Part shown: positions 44,833-53,683 of the stretch, one piece after another
Layout of the letters: each line of letters starts with the position of its first letter
How positions within the stretch are numbered: the stretch's first letter is position 1
From: Ignavibacteriota bacterium
GTDB taxonomy: Bacteria; Bacteroidota; Ignavibacteria; Tepidaquicellales; Tepidaquicellaceae
Length of the DNA: 64,000 nt
Assembly: GCA_020437545.1 (NCBI GenBank)
Contig: JAGQWH010000001.1
Location: forward strand, 1-64,000
Direction of reading: 5' to 3'
The notes under the pieces: model-generated
Seen by the model: only the letters and a program-made list of their open reading frames with translations
Database searches by the model: none
Told to the model about the DNA's origin: nothing
Position numbers and translations under genes: made by a program

Positions 44833-46194
44833 TCAGTTTTTCTTTTTAAACACAAGTTCGATCGGCACACCTGTAAAACCAAACTTCTCCCTTAATTTTT
44901 TTTCAAGAAATCTTTTGTAATTGCTTTCTATCCCGTCGGGATCATTTGCAAAGAATGCAAATACAGGCGGAGATGATCTGAGCTGAGTAATATAATTTAT
45001 CTTAATCTCTTTTCCTCTTTGCGACTGAGGCGGTTTGAGTCTTATTTCATTTAGAAGAGCTTCATTAAGTTCACTCGTCTTGATCTTTCGAGCTCTCTCA
45101 TTATAAATAATTTTTGCTTCTTCGACCACTTTGTGAATTCTCTGTTTTGTAAGCGCTGAAATAAATATGAATTTCAGATAAGTATAACTTTTAAGATGTT
45201 CGGTAATTTTCTTTTCCACCTTCTTAGCTGTGTTAGAATCTTTCTCAACGAGATCCCACTTATTTATAACTATGAGGAGTCCTTTTTTTAACTGTACTAC
45301 ATCATTGATTATCTTTACATCCTGATTATCGAGTTTGAAAGTTGCAAGATCGATATCTGATGATTTACTCAGCTCTTCGAGCAGATCAGATGCATCAATG
45401 ACAAGAATGGCTACATTACATCTTTCGATAGCTTTGTATGTTCTGATAGCTGAATAAAACTCAAGCGATTCCTTCACCTTTGTTTTCCTTCTAAGCCCGG
45501 CTGTGTCAATGAGAATGATCTCATCTCCGTGATGTTTCAGAGTCGAATCTATTGAATCTCTAGTCGTTCCGGGGATCTCGGTAACAATATTTCTTTCTTC
45601 ATTGAGTAATGCATTTGCAATGGAAGACTTACCGGCATTTGGCTTTCCGATTATTGCAAACTTTATCCTGTTATCTTCTTTATCCTCATCTGCGGGTTTA
45701 AAGTCCTTTGTGATCTCATCCAGCAGATCGCCGGAATTATATCCGTTGATAGCCGAGAGGGGAAAAGGTTCGCCGAGTCCGAGTGAATAAAACTCCAGTA
45801 CGTTTGGTTCTTTCTCAACGACGTCAACTTTATTGGCAATAAGAATTATCTTTTTTTCTTTTGAATATTTCCTGAGCATATTACCAATCTCCATATCGAT
45901 CGGATGAATACCGTTCTTTGCATCGACTACGAATAAAATTTCATCGGCTTCTTCAATTGACATTTTCACCTGAGTCCGGATCGCCTGCTCGAATCTCTCT
46001 TCTGAATCCGGCACGAATCCGCCTGTATCAATGAGAAAAAACTTTTTATTCTGCCATTCCACTTCACCGTAATTCCTGTCTCGCGTGACGCCGCTTGTTT
46101 CGTGAACTATCGCTGTCTGCCCGCCGACCATCCGGTTAAAAAGCGTTGATTTCCCTACATTAGGTCTGCCTACTATTGTTACTATATTTTCCAT
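44833..46194 (-). CDS. der: Ribosome biogenesis GTPase Der (EngA)
   Basis: A 453-residue GTPase with two tandem G domains (GRPNVGKSTLFNRM with DTGGF; GKPNAGKSSIANALL with DTAGLRR, NKWDLVEK) and a C-terminal KH-like domain (about 360-453; INYITQLRSSPPVFAFFAND). It helps assemble the 50S ribosomal subunit. It is divergent from the three-gene unknown cluster across a 229-base spacer. Confidence 0.96.
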   Translation of the reverse strand: MENIVTIVGRPNVGKSTLFNRMVGGQTAIVHETSGVTRDRNYGEVEWQNKKFFLIDTGGFVPDSEERFEQAIRTQVKMSIEEADEILFVVDAKNGIHPIDMEIGNMLRKYSKEKKIILIANKVDVVEKEPNVLEFYSLGLGEPFPLSAINGYNSGDLLDEITKDFKPADEDKEDNRIKFAIIGKPNAGKSSIANALLNEERNIVTEIPGTTRDSIDSTLKHHGDEIILIDTAGLRRKTKVKESLEFYSAIRTYKAIERCNVAILVIDASDLLEELSKSSDIDLATFKLDNQDVKIINDVVQLKKGLLIVINKWDLVEKDSNTAKKVEKKITEHLKSYTYLKFIFISALTKQRIHKVVEEAKIIYNERARKIKTSELNEALLNEIRLKPPQSQRGKEIKINYITQLRSSPPVFAFFANDPDGIESNYKRFLEKKLREKFGFTGVPIELVFKKKN

Positions 46195-46423
46195 TAATGC
46201 TGCTGTTATTTTACTTTATGATATGAGTTAAATGGATTATTCTGTCCCATAAAACCTGTTTAACTTAAATAAATTATTCCGATTTTCCTAATTGTAAATT
46301 TTTCGATTTGTGAAATAACAATATCAGTAAAATATTTTCTTTTTTTATTATGTCAGATTATTTATTGGAAAAAAAATCATTTATTACTATATTAACAAAT
46401 TCATAAACTTAAATTATTTTGTT

Positions 46424-46942
46424 ATGTCAAATCCAATCTTAGAACCTTTCGAAGGAATTTCACTTGAACAGTGGGCAGCCGTAAACGCTAAAATGGCATC
46501 GGGTACTGCCGTCGAAGAAGCAATTAAAGACTTAGGCATAGATATGCCGAAGTGGGACCGCGTAAATGCTGAATGGCTTTCAAGAATGAAAAATGATACT
46601 TCATTTACCATTTCAACAAAATACGCAGCTGCATTCAACACTACTGCAACCGGAAATCTCGGAAGCGGGGCAGGAATCTCTGCTGACTCAATTCCTTTTG
46701 AAAAATATGTTGAATCAATGGTGGCTCAGGATGTTCTTGGTAAACAAGGCAGAGATGCACAGGATGTTTTAAAAGACTTCGGAATGACAGTAGCAGATTA
46801 CTCAAATGTGAGCTCCTACTGGACAGGTAAAATGATGTCCGACTTTTCACTTGCCGGAAAGATGGCTCAGCTTGATGCCGAGTTCAGAAAGAAATATGAG
46901 AGCATGAAAGGCGAAGGTTCTCACGGAGATCTTGAGTTTTAA
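46424..46942 (+). CDS. Unknown protein with two related helical repeats (first of three-gene cluster)
   Basis: A 172-residue protein with no signal or membrane segment. Residues about 8-55 (GISLEQWAAVNAKMASG, LGIDMPKWDRVNAEWLSRM) and about 88-140 (SIPFEKYVESMVAQD, FGMTVADYSNVSSYWTGKM) align as two copies of one helical unit ending in a W-x-x-(R/K)-M motif. It resembles what I recall of DUF6620 proteins, without certainty. It is followed within 24 bases by a zinc-ribbon protein and then a second one. Function unknown. Confidence 0.72.
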   Translation: MSNPILEPFEGISLEQWAAVNAKMASGTAVEEAIKDLGIDMPKWDRVNAEWLSRMKNDTSFTISTKYAAAFNTTATGNLGSGAGISADSIPFEKYVESMVAQDVLGKQGRDAQDVLKDFGMTVADYSNVSSYWTGKMMSDFSLAGKMAQLDAEFRKKYESMKGEGSHGDLEF

Positions 46943-46965
46943 GAATATTCTAATTTGTTAAGTCT

Positions 46966-47466
46966 ATGAATTCTAACATTACCGAATTCAATTCTGAAAC
47001 TGACAAAGCATTTCAGACTGCCTGGCATTCTGCGAAAGGCGGTGATGATAATTGGTACGGTTTTCTGAAATCTTACGAAGCTGTCCCGCTTACTATTGAA
47101 GAAAAGGAAATGCTTCTTAATTCAGAAATGAAAATTGCAAAAGGAGCTTTTCCGATCGAACTCAGAAGAGTCTATGAAAAGATTGTAGAAAAACATTCTG
47201 CAAAAAATGATGCCGAACTTAATAACATCTTAGCATCATTCAATATTGAATCCAAAGTAAAAGAATATTATCAGAAGATAAAACCTTTTTCGGGAATGAA
47301 TGACATATTCAGCAATGCTTCGACTACCATGAACAAGTATTCAGAAGGTCTCCAAAAAGAAAAGCACCATACATTTAAATGCAAAAACTGCGGCGCTCCG
47401 AGACTTGAGGAAATGCAGTATGACAATTGTCTTTTCTGCGGAAGCGTACTTTTTGAAACTAAATAA
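46966..47466 (+). CDS. Unknown zinc-ribbon protein (second of three-gene cluster)
   Basis: A 166-residue soluble protein. The first about 130 residues are helical and unlike any family I recognise (ITEFNSETDKAFQTAWHSAK, IELRRVYEKIVEKHSAKND). The C-terminal about 28 residues are a zinc ribbon with two CxxC knuckles (FKCKNCGAPRL and CLFCGS). It is only 9 bases from the next gene and its start follows the previous stop by 23 bases, so the three are an operon. Confidence 0.72.
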   Translation: MNSNITEFNSETDKAFQTAWHSAKGGDDNWYGFLKSYEAVPLTIEEKEMLLNSEMKIAKGAFPIELRRVYEKIVEKHSAKNDAELNNILASFNIESKVKEYYQKIKPFSGMNDIFSNASTTMNKYSEGLQKEKHHTFKCKNCGAPRLEEMQYDNCLFCGSVLFETK

Positions 47467-47475
47467 ATCATATCT

Positions 47476-48237
47476 ATGCTTTCCAAACTATTCGGCGGTA
47501 AAGGAGCGGATTCATCTGAATTTCAGAAGCTCGTTGAAAGGTGGGATTCTTTTCTTTCAAAAATACAAACACGGTTTCATGAGGTCATTCAGCAGTCGGA
47601 AGAACCTCTTAACGGCGTCATAGAAAATCTTCAGTATGACAATGTCATAATTCACAACATCAAGAACGGTCTGCATGACCAGGCAGTCACTCAGCTTTCC
47701 GGAAAGACCGATGAGGGTTGGGAAAAAATGAAACTGGAAATGAGTAAACTCGGTGTCTCATGGGATCTCATAACTCAGCAGCACAAAAAAGCGGATGAAA
47801 TGAAATACCAGCTTGCAGAGGAATTTCAAAAGTTTGAAGTCAGGATCTATGCTGATGCAGCAAGAAAGATTCTCGATAATGTGAAAAAGCATATTGATAT
47901 GAACAAGCTTCACTCCTGCACACAGTGTGCAGCCGAGCTCCCGATCAGGATCTATTCTTTCATGGCTGTTAACATAAAATGTGAAAGCTGCGGATCGGTG
48001 AATACATATCAGCCGGATGACAGGATCAGAGCGCTTGAATATTATGTGCTGAATCATCTTGCCGAAGAGCATGCGTTTCCCGCCAAACTCAAAGCCAAAA
48101 CCGATAAAAATGCACAGAAAGAATATTATCAGTTGTACTACGGATATCTGATAGATAATATTCCCGATAAGAAAGAGTATTATGAAAGGGATATGAACGA
48201 AAGGATAAACAATCCAATGTTCAGCGTTGGATTTTAA
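47476..48237 (+). CDS. Unknown coiled-coil and zinc-ribbon protein (third of three-gene cluster)
   Basis: A 253-residue soluble protein that begins MLSKLFGGKGADSSEF. A long helical, probably coiled-coil part (about residues 12-145) is followed by a zinc ribbon with two CxxC pairs (HSCTQCAAELP, IKCESCGSVNTYQPDD; about 148-187), then a helical tail (YYQLYYGYLIDNIPDKKEYYERDM). It shares ribbon architecture with the preceding protein but no longer similarity that I can see. A terminator-like hairpin follows at 48301. Confidence 0.72.
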   Translation: MLSKLFGGKGADSSEFQKLVERWDSFLSKIQTRFHEVIQQSEEPLNGVIENLQYDNVIIHNIKNGLHDQAVTQLSGKTDEGWEKMKLEMSKLGVSWDLITQQHKKADEMKYQLAEEFQKFEVRIYADAARKILDNVKKHIDMNKLHSCTQCAAELPIRIYSFMAVNIKCESCGSVNTYQPDDRIRALEYYVLNHLAEEHAFPAKLKAKTDKNAQKEYYQLYYGYLIDNIPDKKEYYERDMNERINNPMFSVGF

Positions 48238-48266
48238 AATTAAAAATTCCATTCTCTCTGTTAACT

Positions 48267-48292
48267 CGTTCCCAAACTCCGGTTTGGGAACG
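48267..48292. repeat. Short copy D of the GTTCCCAAAC inverted-repeat family
   Basis: CGTTCCCAAAC (48267-48277), a 4-base loop and GTTTGGGAACG (48282-48292), flanked by CT on the left and CACTTG on the right as at the ends of copies A and B. It looks like the two termini joined with the interior missing. Confidence 0.8.
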
Positions 48293-48300
48293 CACTTGCG

Positions 48301-48324
48301 AATGAAACTCTGTTTCATTTTTCT
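48301..48324 (+). terminator. Terminator-like hairpin after the three-gene cluster
   Basis: AATGAAAC pairs with GTTTCATT over a 3-base loop and is followed by TTTTT. It also corresponds in position to the variable mini-hairpin at the end of the repeat element (compare 4151-4168), so it may be part of that element that happens to terminate. Confidence 0.65.
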
Positions 48325-48491
48325 ATAACTCATTTTATTAATATTATTTTAAAAAAGACTTGTAACAAAACCGGACCATTGAAGATACAGTTCGGCAGTT
48401 TCATGTACTCTTGGTATAAAAGGAGAACTGGAATTTGATAAGCTTGAATAAAACTAATTACATGTAAGAATTTAAGCGGAGCTTCTGGTTC

Positions 48492-48650
48492 AAGTGCGTT
48501 CCCAAACGGACAGGCTGTCCGAAAACGTTGACTTTGCCTCTAAGGCTCAAAGACTCCAAGATAAAAACCTTCAAAATGCTCTTCTTTGAGCCTTTGAGGC
48601 AGGTATATCTGAATTGTTTTCGGACAGTCTGGGAGTTTGGGAACGAGCAT
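48492..48650. repeat. Inverted-repeat element, copy B
   Basis: Bounded by AAGTGCGTTCCCAAAC on the left and GTTTGGGAACGAGCA on the right. The interior has a GGACAGGCTGTCC palindrome, GGCTCAAAGACTCC and AAAATGCTCTTCTTTGA shared with copy A, and GAATTGTTTTCGGACA shared with the fragment just after it. No transposase is present, so it is non-autonomous. Confidence 0.82.
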
Positions 48651-48673
48651 GAACTTTAAAAAATAACTTCTTT

Positions 48674-48745
48674 CAGCCTTGGAGTCTTTGAGGCAGAGTA
48701 AATGGAATTGTTTTCGGACACTCCGGGGGTTTGGAAACAAGCTTT
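48674..48745. repeat. Truncated copy C of the same element
   Basis: A partial direct copy of the right half of copy B: GGAGTCTTTGAGGCAG, GAATTGTTTTCGGACA and GGGTTTGGAAACAAGC line up in the same order, with point differences. It lacks a left end. Confidence 0.7.
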
Positions 48746-48828
48746 TGAAGTAATTTCCGCAGACTTTTAATCAGTAAAGTATTGAATTACAGAACTATTA
48801 ATAATATATTGTAAAAAAAAAGAGTAAT

Positions 48829-49242
48829 ATGAATCGAAATTTAACAGAGAATGAAATTTTAGAAGAGGTCGAAAAGGGTTCTTCTGAAATTGATAATAAC
48901 AAACTCGATCTGATTGTAAATGATGAAGAAGAGATAAAGAAAAAATCTTCCAGGCTGGATAGTAACAAATTCATGAAACTCATCAAACAATTGAAACTTG
49001 CTGTAAGTCTCATCAAAGATTTTAAAAATAAAGTGTACACTGATATTCCATGGAGGTCAATTGCCTTTTTAGGAGCAGCTGTTATTTATTTCATAAATCC
49101 ATTCGATATGGTACCTGATATGCTTCCTGTATTTGGATTTGCAGATGATGCCGTTTTGTTTGCTTCAATATTCAAATCCATACAGTTCGATCTGGAGAAG
49201 TATGCCGAATGGAAAGGTCTTGATAGAAACGAATATTTTTAA
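48829..49242 (+). CDS. YkvA-family (DUF1232) membrane protein
   Basis: A 137-residue protein. The N-terminal 65 residues are charged and helical; the C-terminal part is the DUF1232 core, WRSIAFLGAAVIYFINPFDMVPDMLPVFG, in which the NPFDMVPD motif is diagnostic. The family's role is not established. The ATG follows an AT-rich spacer beyond the repeat elements; YmdB-like follows 50 bases later. Confidence 0.85.
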   Translation: MNRNLTENEILEEVEKGSSEIDNNKLDLIVNDEEEIKKKSSRLDSNKFMKLIKQLKLAVSLIKDFKNKVYTDIPWRSIAFLGAAVIYFINPFDMVPDMLPVFGFADDAVLFASIFKSIQFDLEKYAEWKGLDRNEYF

Positions 49243-49291
49243 TTTTCACAATTTTTATATTAATATTAACTAATCAGAAAGCAAAAAATAC

Positions 49292-50089
49292 TTGCCCGAA
49301 AAAATCAAATTATTATTTATCGGTGACATTATCGGAGAGCCGGGATTTAATCTGACCAAGACTCTATTACCTACCTATGTCACAAAACACAAGATCGATT
49401 TTGTAATTGCCAACGGAGAGAATATCACCGATGGTAAAGGCATTGTCGAAAAAGACGGAAAGAAACTACTTGATCTGAATATAGACGTTCTCACCGGCGG
49501 AAATCACACAATGGATAAAATACAGGCTCATAAATATCTGAATGAGACGCCCAATGTACTCAGACCGCAGAATTATCCGAGAGGAGCTTACGGTCACGGT
49601 TACGGGATATTTAAGATTCCAAACACAGAACTGAAGATTGCAATTATAAATCTTCAGGGAAGGGTTTTCATGAAAAGCATTGACTGCCCGTTCAGAGCGT
49701 TTGACTGGTTCTATGAAAAAGTTAAGTACGATACCAATATGGTGTTCGTTGATTTTCACGGCGAGGCAACCGCAGAGAAGATTGCATTCGGATGGTATGT
49801 AAACGGACGAGCTTCGGTTGTAGTCGGTACTCATACACACATACCTACTGCTGACAGCAGGATCCTCTCGGGCGGAACTGCTTACATTACTGATGTAGGC
49901 ATGACAGGTTCATATGACTCGGTAATTGGAATGAAAAAAGAAGGCTCGATTAAAAGATTCATTTATTCGACTCCTCAAAAATTTGAAGTGGCAGATGAAG
50001 ATCTCAGATTCTCGGCCGTGCTTTGTGAAATAGACCAGCAGACCGGAAAAGCGACTTCAATAAAGAAGATCTTCTACCCGGAGTTTTAA
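49292..50089 (+). CDS. ymdB: YmdB-family metallophosphoesterase
   Basis: A 265-residue calcineurin-like phosphoesterase. Metal and substrate motifs: FIGDIIGEPG, VIANGENITDGKG, LTGGNHTMDK, HGEATAEK, GTHTHIPTAD and TDVGMTGSYDSVIG. The Bacillus relative hydrolyses 2',3'-cyclic nucleotides and affects global regulation. The start is TTG at 49292. Full family length. Confidence 0.92.
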   Translation: MPEKIKLLFIGDIIGEPGFNLTKTLLPTYVTKHKIDFVIANGENITDGKGIVEKDGKKLLDLNIDVLTGGNHTMDKIQAHKYLNETPNVLRPQNYPRGAYGHGYGIFKIPNTELKIAIINLQGRVFMKSIDCPFRAFDWFYEKVKYDTNMVFVDFHGEATAEKIAFGWYVNGRASVVVGTHTHIPTADSRILSGGTAYITDVGMTGSYDSVIGMKKEGSIKRFIYSTPQKFEVADEDLRFSAVLCEIDQQTGKATSIKKIFYPEF

Positions 50090-50333
50090 CTATGAGCGTT
50101 TTAGTCTAAGATCTGGAATGAATTTAATGATTACTTTGATTGGTTTACAAATTGCTTCTGACCGATAAGTTTTCTTTTCTTTTGTCATTCCCGCATGCTC
50201 CTTGCGGGGCGTAACCTATGGGTTATCCATTTTACTTTAACGTTTGGATTTGATTAAATTACATTATTTAAATAAAACCAATAATTATTTCTTTGAGTCT
50301 TTGAGACTTAGAGGCAAATAAAATTTGACTTAA
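50090..50333. repeat. Spacer with REP-like and GAGTCTTTGAG-type repeats
   Basis: It contains GTCATTCCCGCATGC with a complementary GCGGG (about 50184-50208), the second copy of the REP-like palindrome seen at 2544, and at about 50295-50320 GAGTCTTTGAGACTTAGAGGC, which recurs almost exactly at 59139-59160. A word run like GGAATGAATTTAATGA opens the spacer. I see no gene here. Confidence 0.65.
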
Positions 50334-50984
50334 ATGAAATCAGTAAACATTAACGAACAGATCTACAATTACATAGTCGACAGATTCGCACCTGACGAGA
50401 CACTCTTAACAGACCTCATCGCCGAAACCGAAAAGCTTGAGATCCCGCTTATACATATCTCAAGGGATCAGGCAAAGTTTATTTATCTCACAGCAAAAAT
50501 GATGAATGCTTCGAACGCGCTCGAGATAGGCACTCTGACAGGATTCAGCGGGATCCATATTGCAAGAGGTCTGAATGACGGCGGTAAACTTGTTACCGTA
50601 GAACTTGAAAAAAAGCACGCGGATATTGCCGCCAAATATTTTGAGAAAGCCGGACTCAGAGATAAAGTTGAGATCATGAATATGCCTGCACTGGATGCAA
50701 TGAAGAAACTCGTTTCGGAGAATAAAAAATTTGATCTCATCTTTATAGATGCGGATAAAACGTCCTATCCCGGTTATTATGAGAATGCAATCAAACTCTC
50801 TCACAAAGGTACCGTCATCATTCTCGACAACATGCTTAAATCCGGCAGAGTCATTGAAGACGCGGGAGATGACGCAGATCTGAAAGCCATTCAGTTTACA
50901 AATGATCTTATTTCTAAAGACGAAAGGACTGAATCCATTCTTATGACCATCGGTGACGGATTTACGCTTTCTGTTGTGAAGTAA
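50334..50984 (+). CDS. SAM-dependent O-methyltransferase (CCoAOMT-like)
   Basis: A 216-residue class I methyltransferase of the caffeoyl-CoA O-methyltransferase type. SAM motif I is ALEIGTLTGFSGIHIA; the metal-binding Asp lies in FDLIFIDADKTSYPGYYE, and a second Asp-Asn pair in VIILDNMLKSGRV. Bacterial members methylate catechol-type hydroxyls of small molecules; the natural substrate is unknown here. Confidence 0.9.
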   Translation: MKSVNINEQIYNYIVDRFAPDETLLTDLIAETEKLEIPLIHISRDQAKFIYLTAKMMNASNALEIGTLTGFSGIHIARGLNDGGKLVTVELEKKHADIAAKYFEKAGLRDKVEIMNMPALDAMKKLVSENKKFDLIFIDADKTSYPGYYENAIKLSHKGTVIILDNMLKSGRVIEDAGDDADLKAIQFTNDLISKDERTESILMTIGDGFTLSVVK

Positions 50985-51053
50985 AATTTCTTACTGACTA
51001 TGTCTTCCTTTAATAAAACATATTTTTTGTATCGCCTGACTTTCATTTCCAAA

Positions 51054-52133
51054 ATGAAAAATATAATTTCCTTTCAGGTTTGTATTTTTACTGCACTTTG
51101 TTCTGTGTTCATTGTTTCCTGCAGCGAAGATAGCCCAGTCACTTCAAACGAAGATCCGTATCAGTTTGACAGTGCGAGGTATGACTGGACTCTTTATTCT
51201 AATTCAAATTGGTTATTAGATTTTAATGCTTTTGATACATCTAACATTTTTTTACTGGGAACCGGTAATCTATTGAAATATGATGGAGTGAATTTTACTG
51301 AAAATTATTATAATGATCAGAGTTTTGATCCTCTTTCAATGGGTAGCTATGATAAAGATAATATTTATATTGGAGGAAATGACAGATCTGTATCAGTTAA
51401 TAACGGTAAGCCGAGATTAAAAAAATGGAATGGGAGCACTTTTAATGAAATAACGATAAATGATTCTACAAACAGGTTGTATCAAATTTTTTGTATAGAA
51501 GCAATAAATGAAAACGAAATTTGGATGGGTTCTACAAAAGGTGATTTAATTCATTATGATAATGGAAATTTTGAATTTTTGAGAATTGATTCGACTTTCT
51601 TTATTCGAATGTTCGGAACGGATGAAACAGGCAATTCTTATGCAGTTGCTACAAAAACAGTTTTTGATTCGTTAACTTTTAATTTTTTTAATATTTATAA
51701 AAAGGAAAATAATCAGTGGAAATGGACATTGGAATATTCGGATGTATATACAGGATATGATTTGAATGAGATAAGTCCTTCAAGGATCAAAACAGAGATT
51801 TCGGGTTTTAGAAACAACAATATTGTAAAATACAGAAATAATACATTTCAGGAAATTTTTCAGGTTAGACCAATTGTACCATATCCTTTAACTCAGTTAA
51901 GTGATACAAGTACGAATTATTTTCTTTTACCCGGAATTTCCGGAGATCGTGGATTTGAATTTTTTCACTGGAATGGAACAAAATGGAGCAGAGAAATTGA
52001 TCTTTCTCAAATGGGTATATACAGTCAAATAATTAGTAAGGTCGAAAATGTTGATGGTAAATATTTTACTTTATTTCAGAATGGATCTAATGGTATGAGT
52101 ATGTTTGGAGTAGGTGTTATAAAGAATAAGTAA
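51054..52133 (+). CDS. Predicted surface lipoprotein with propeller-like repeats
   Basis: About 359 residues from the ATG at 51054, where the lipoprotein signal starts and ends in FIVSC; a start at 51000 would add 18 residues. The mature part has repeats such as NWLLDFNAFDTSNIFLLGTGNLLKYDG, YDKDNIYIGGND and INENEIWMGSTKGDLIHYDNG, the pattern of two-component-regulator-type propellers. Many Bacteroidota and Ignavibacteria carry such lipoproteins; function unknown. It is followed by 155 bases of AT-rich spacer with nothing I recognise. Confidence 0.75.
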   Translation: MKNIISFQVCIFTALCSVFIVSCSEDSPVTSNEDPYQFDSARYDWTLYSNSNWLLDFNAFDTSNIFLLGTGNLLKYDGVNFTENYYNDQSFDPLSMGSYDKDNIYIGGNDRSVSVNNGKPRLKKWNGSTFNEITINDSTNRLYQIFCIEAINENEIWMGSTKGDLIHYDNGNFEFLRIDSTFFIRMFGTDETGNSYAVATKTVFDSLTFNFFNIYKKENNQWKWTLEYSDVYTGYDLNEISPSRIKTEISGFRNNNIVKYRNNTFQEIFQVRPIVPYPLTQLSDTSTNYFLLPGISGDRGFEFFHWNGTKWSREIDLSQMGIYSQIISKVENVDGKYFTLFQNGSNGMSMFGVGVIKNK

Positions 52134-52288
52134 AGAATTACCATTACTTCTATGTCAAATACCGTTTCCATATTTTTAATCACTCCTGCCTTTCTCTCAG
52201 CATAATTATAGTTTAGTTTTATTATAAAATTATAATAGTTATTTTTGAACTGGTGTTTTTGATTTAATTAAAAGGAGTTGGACATACG

Positions 52289-52738
52289 ATGAATAAATTA
52301 ATGAAGAATATTTCTTTTACAAAGAATGAGACCAGGGTTATCTTATTTGTTATAACAGTTCTTGTCACCGGATTTTCTATAAAGTTTTATAAACAGATTT
52401 TAAACAGTCCATCTGTCAGGTTTGACTATACTGCCGAGGATTCTGTTTTTAAGTCTTTGTCTGACAGTAAAATTGATCAGGATAAAAGTATTTCAGGCGA
52501 TTCTGTAAAATCTGAAATTGGATCAAATGAAACTAGTTCAGACGGACTTTTAAACATTAATACAGCCACGAGATCGGAGCTGATAGACCTTCCGGGAGTA
52601 GGCGAGTCGACGGCCGATAAGATAATTTCTTACAGAGACCGGAATAAAAAATTCAATAAAGCCGAAGACATAATGAAAGTAAGTGGCATTGGTAAAAAGA
52701 AGTTTGATAAATTGAAAAGCCACATCAAAGCGGAATAA
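52289..52738 (+). CDS. ComEA-like helix-hairpin-helix protein
   Basis: A 149-residue protein: a membrane anchor (about residues 16-36), an acidic Ser-rich linker (about 45-88) and a C-terminal double helix-hairpin-helix DNA-binding domain (LLNINTATRSELIDLPGVGESTADKII and VSGIGKKKFDKLKSHI). ComEA proteins bind incoming DNA in the periplasm during natural transformation. A strong AAAGGAG ribosome-binding site precedes the ATG. The next gene follows its stop immediately. Confidence 0.88.
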   Translation: MNKLMKNISFTKNETRVILFVITVLVTGFSIKFYKQILNSPSVRFDYTAEDSVFKSLSDSKIDQDKSISGDSVKSEIGSNETSSDGLLNINTATRSELIDLPGVGESTADKIISYRDRNKKFNKAEDIMKVSGIGKKKFDKLKSHIKAE

Positions 52739-52741
52739 TAG

Positions 52742-53647
52742 ATATATAAAAAAGATTATAAAAACTACTGGATAAATCTAAACATAGAGTTCTCCGACAA
52801 TACAATACGCATCCTGCGACTGGATAAATTAAAAAGAATTTTATCTAAAGATGAAGTAAATATCAGCTTCAGTCTCAGTGATGAAACTGTCATGAGAAAG
52901 GATAAATTTGATCTCATACATGAATTCGAAGATGCTATATCTGAAGTGCTGAAGAAAGATCCGGAAATTGAAAATAATGATGCAAATGTTACAGCAGGGA
53001 TTCTGATCGGTACAGAACAGACATTTCTAAACGTTACTCCGGTGGATTTTGAAGAGGACAACAGTTCGGTCACTTCACACATTATCTGGGAGCTCTCCAA
53101 TTATTTTCCCGATACTTACAAAGATTTTAATGTCAGATATTACAGGCTTAACAATAACAGAGTCAGTGAGAATATTGACGATACTTTGCTCATTGCCATC
53201 AATAAAAAAAAGCTGGAGTTCATCAAAACGCTGTGTGACAGTTCGGGAATAAAAATCAGAAATATAGAGATCGATCATATAGTGATAGAAAAATGTCTGA
53301 AGGAGAAATATCCCGATGATATAATCGGAAAAACAGTACTTGTCATAGGCATTAAAAAAGGAAGAGTGGATTTCAGTCTTCTCAGTGACGGAGAGATCAG
53401 ATATTATGACTATGCCTGTCTTGGCGGGTCAAATCTTAAATATCTGGTTGTCAATGAGATAAATCTCTTAAATTCACTTCTGTTCAATATTGAAAATATG
53501 TTTATTTATGGTGAGGACAGTAATAATGAATTAAGGGAATTCCTGAAAGAGCAGTTTGAAAATACAGGTGTTTTCAATATCAATTATGATAACACGGATG
53601 ATACGGCATTTTCGCCATTGTACGGTCTTGCGCTAAAGAATGTATGA
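52742..53647 (+). CDS. PilM-like actin-fold protein, non-standard start
   Basis: The frame opens right after the ComEA stop (TAATAG). The first beta strand of the actin/PilM fold is recognisable well before any normal start: INLNIEFSDNTIRILRLDKL at about codons 11-30. No ATG, GTG or TTG occurs until ATG 52892, which would remove that strand. I tentatively place the start at ATA 52742 (301 residues); ATG 52892 (251 residues) is the alternative. Later features include VLVIGIKKGRVDFSLLSDG and a closing SPLYGLALKNV. If PilM-like it would act in type IV pilus or competence machinery. Confidence 0.6.
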   Translation: MYKKDYKNYWINLNIEFSDNTIRILRLDKLKRILSKDEVNISFSLSDETVMRKDKFDLIHEFEDAISEVLKKDPEIENNDANVTAGILIGTEQTFLNVTPVDFEEDNSSVTSHIIWELSNYFPDTYKDFNVRYYRLNNNRVSENIDDTLLIAINKKKLEFIKTLCDSSGIKIRNIEIDHIVIEKCLKEKYPDDIIGKTVLVIGIKKGRVDFSLLSDGEIRYYDYACLGGSNLKYLVVNEINLLNSLLFNIENMFIYGEDSNNELREFLKEQFENTGVFNINYDNTDDTAFSPLYGLALKNV

Positions 53648-53683
53648 GTTGAATTCGGAAAATAAAACAATTGATCTTTACAG

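Noticed and set aside
47758-48333. A 191-codon minus-strand frame
   Set aside because: It is antisense to the third gene of the unknown cluster, which has clear zinc-ribbon motifs in the plus frame; the minus frame runs on into repeat DNA.
52134-52288. Hidden small gene or RNA between the lipoprotein and comEA-like genes
   Set aside because: The spacer is AT-rich with no convincing frame, hairpin or conserved RNA motif that I can see.
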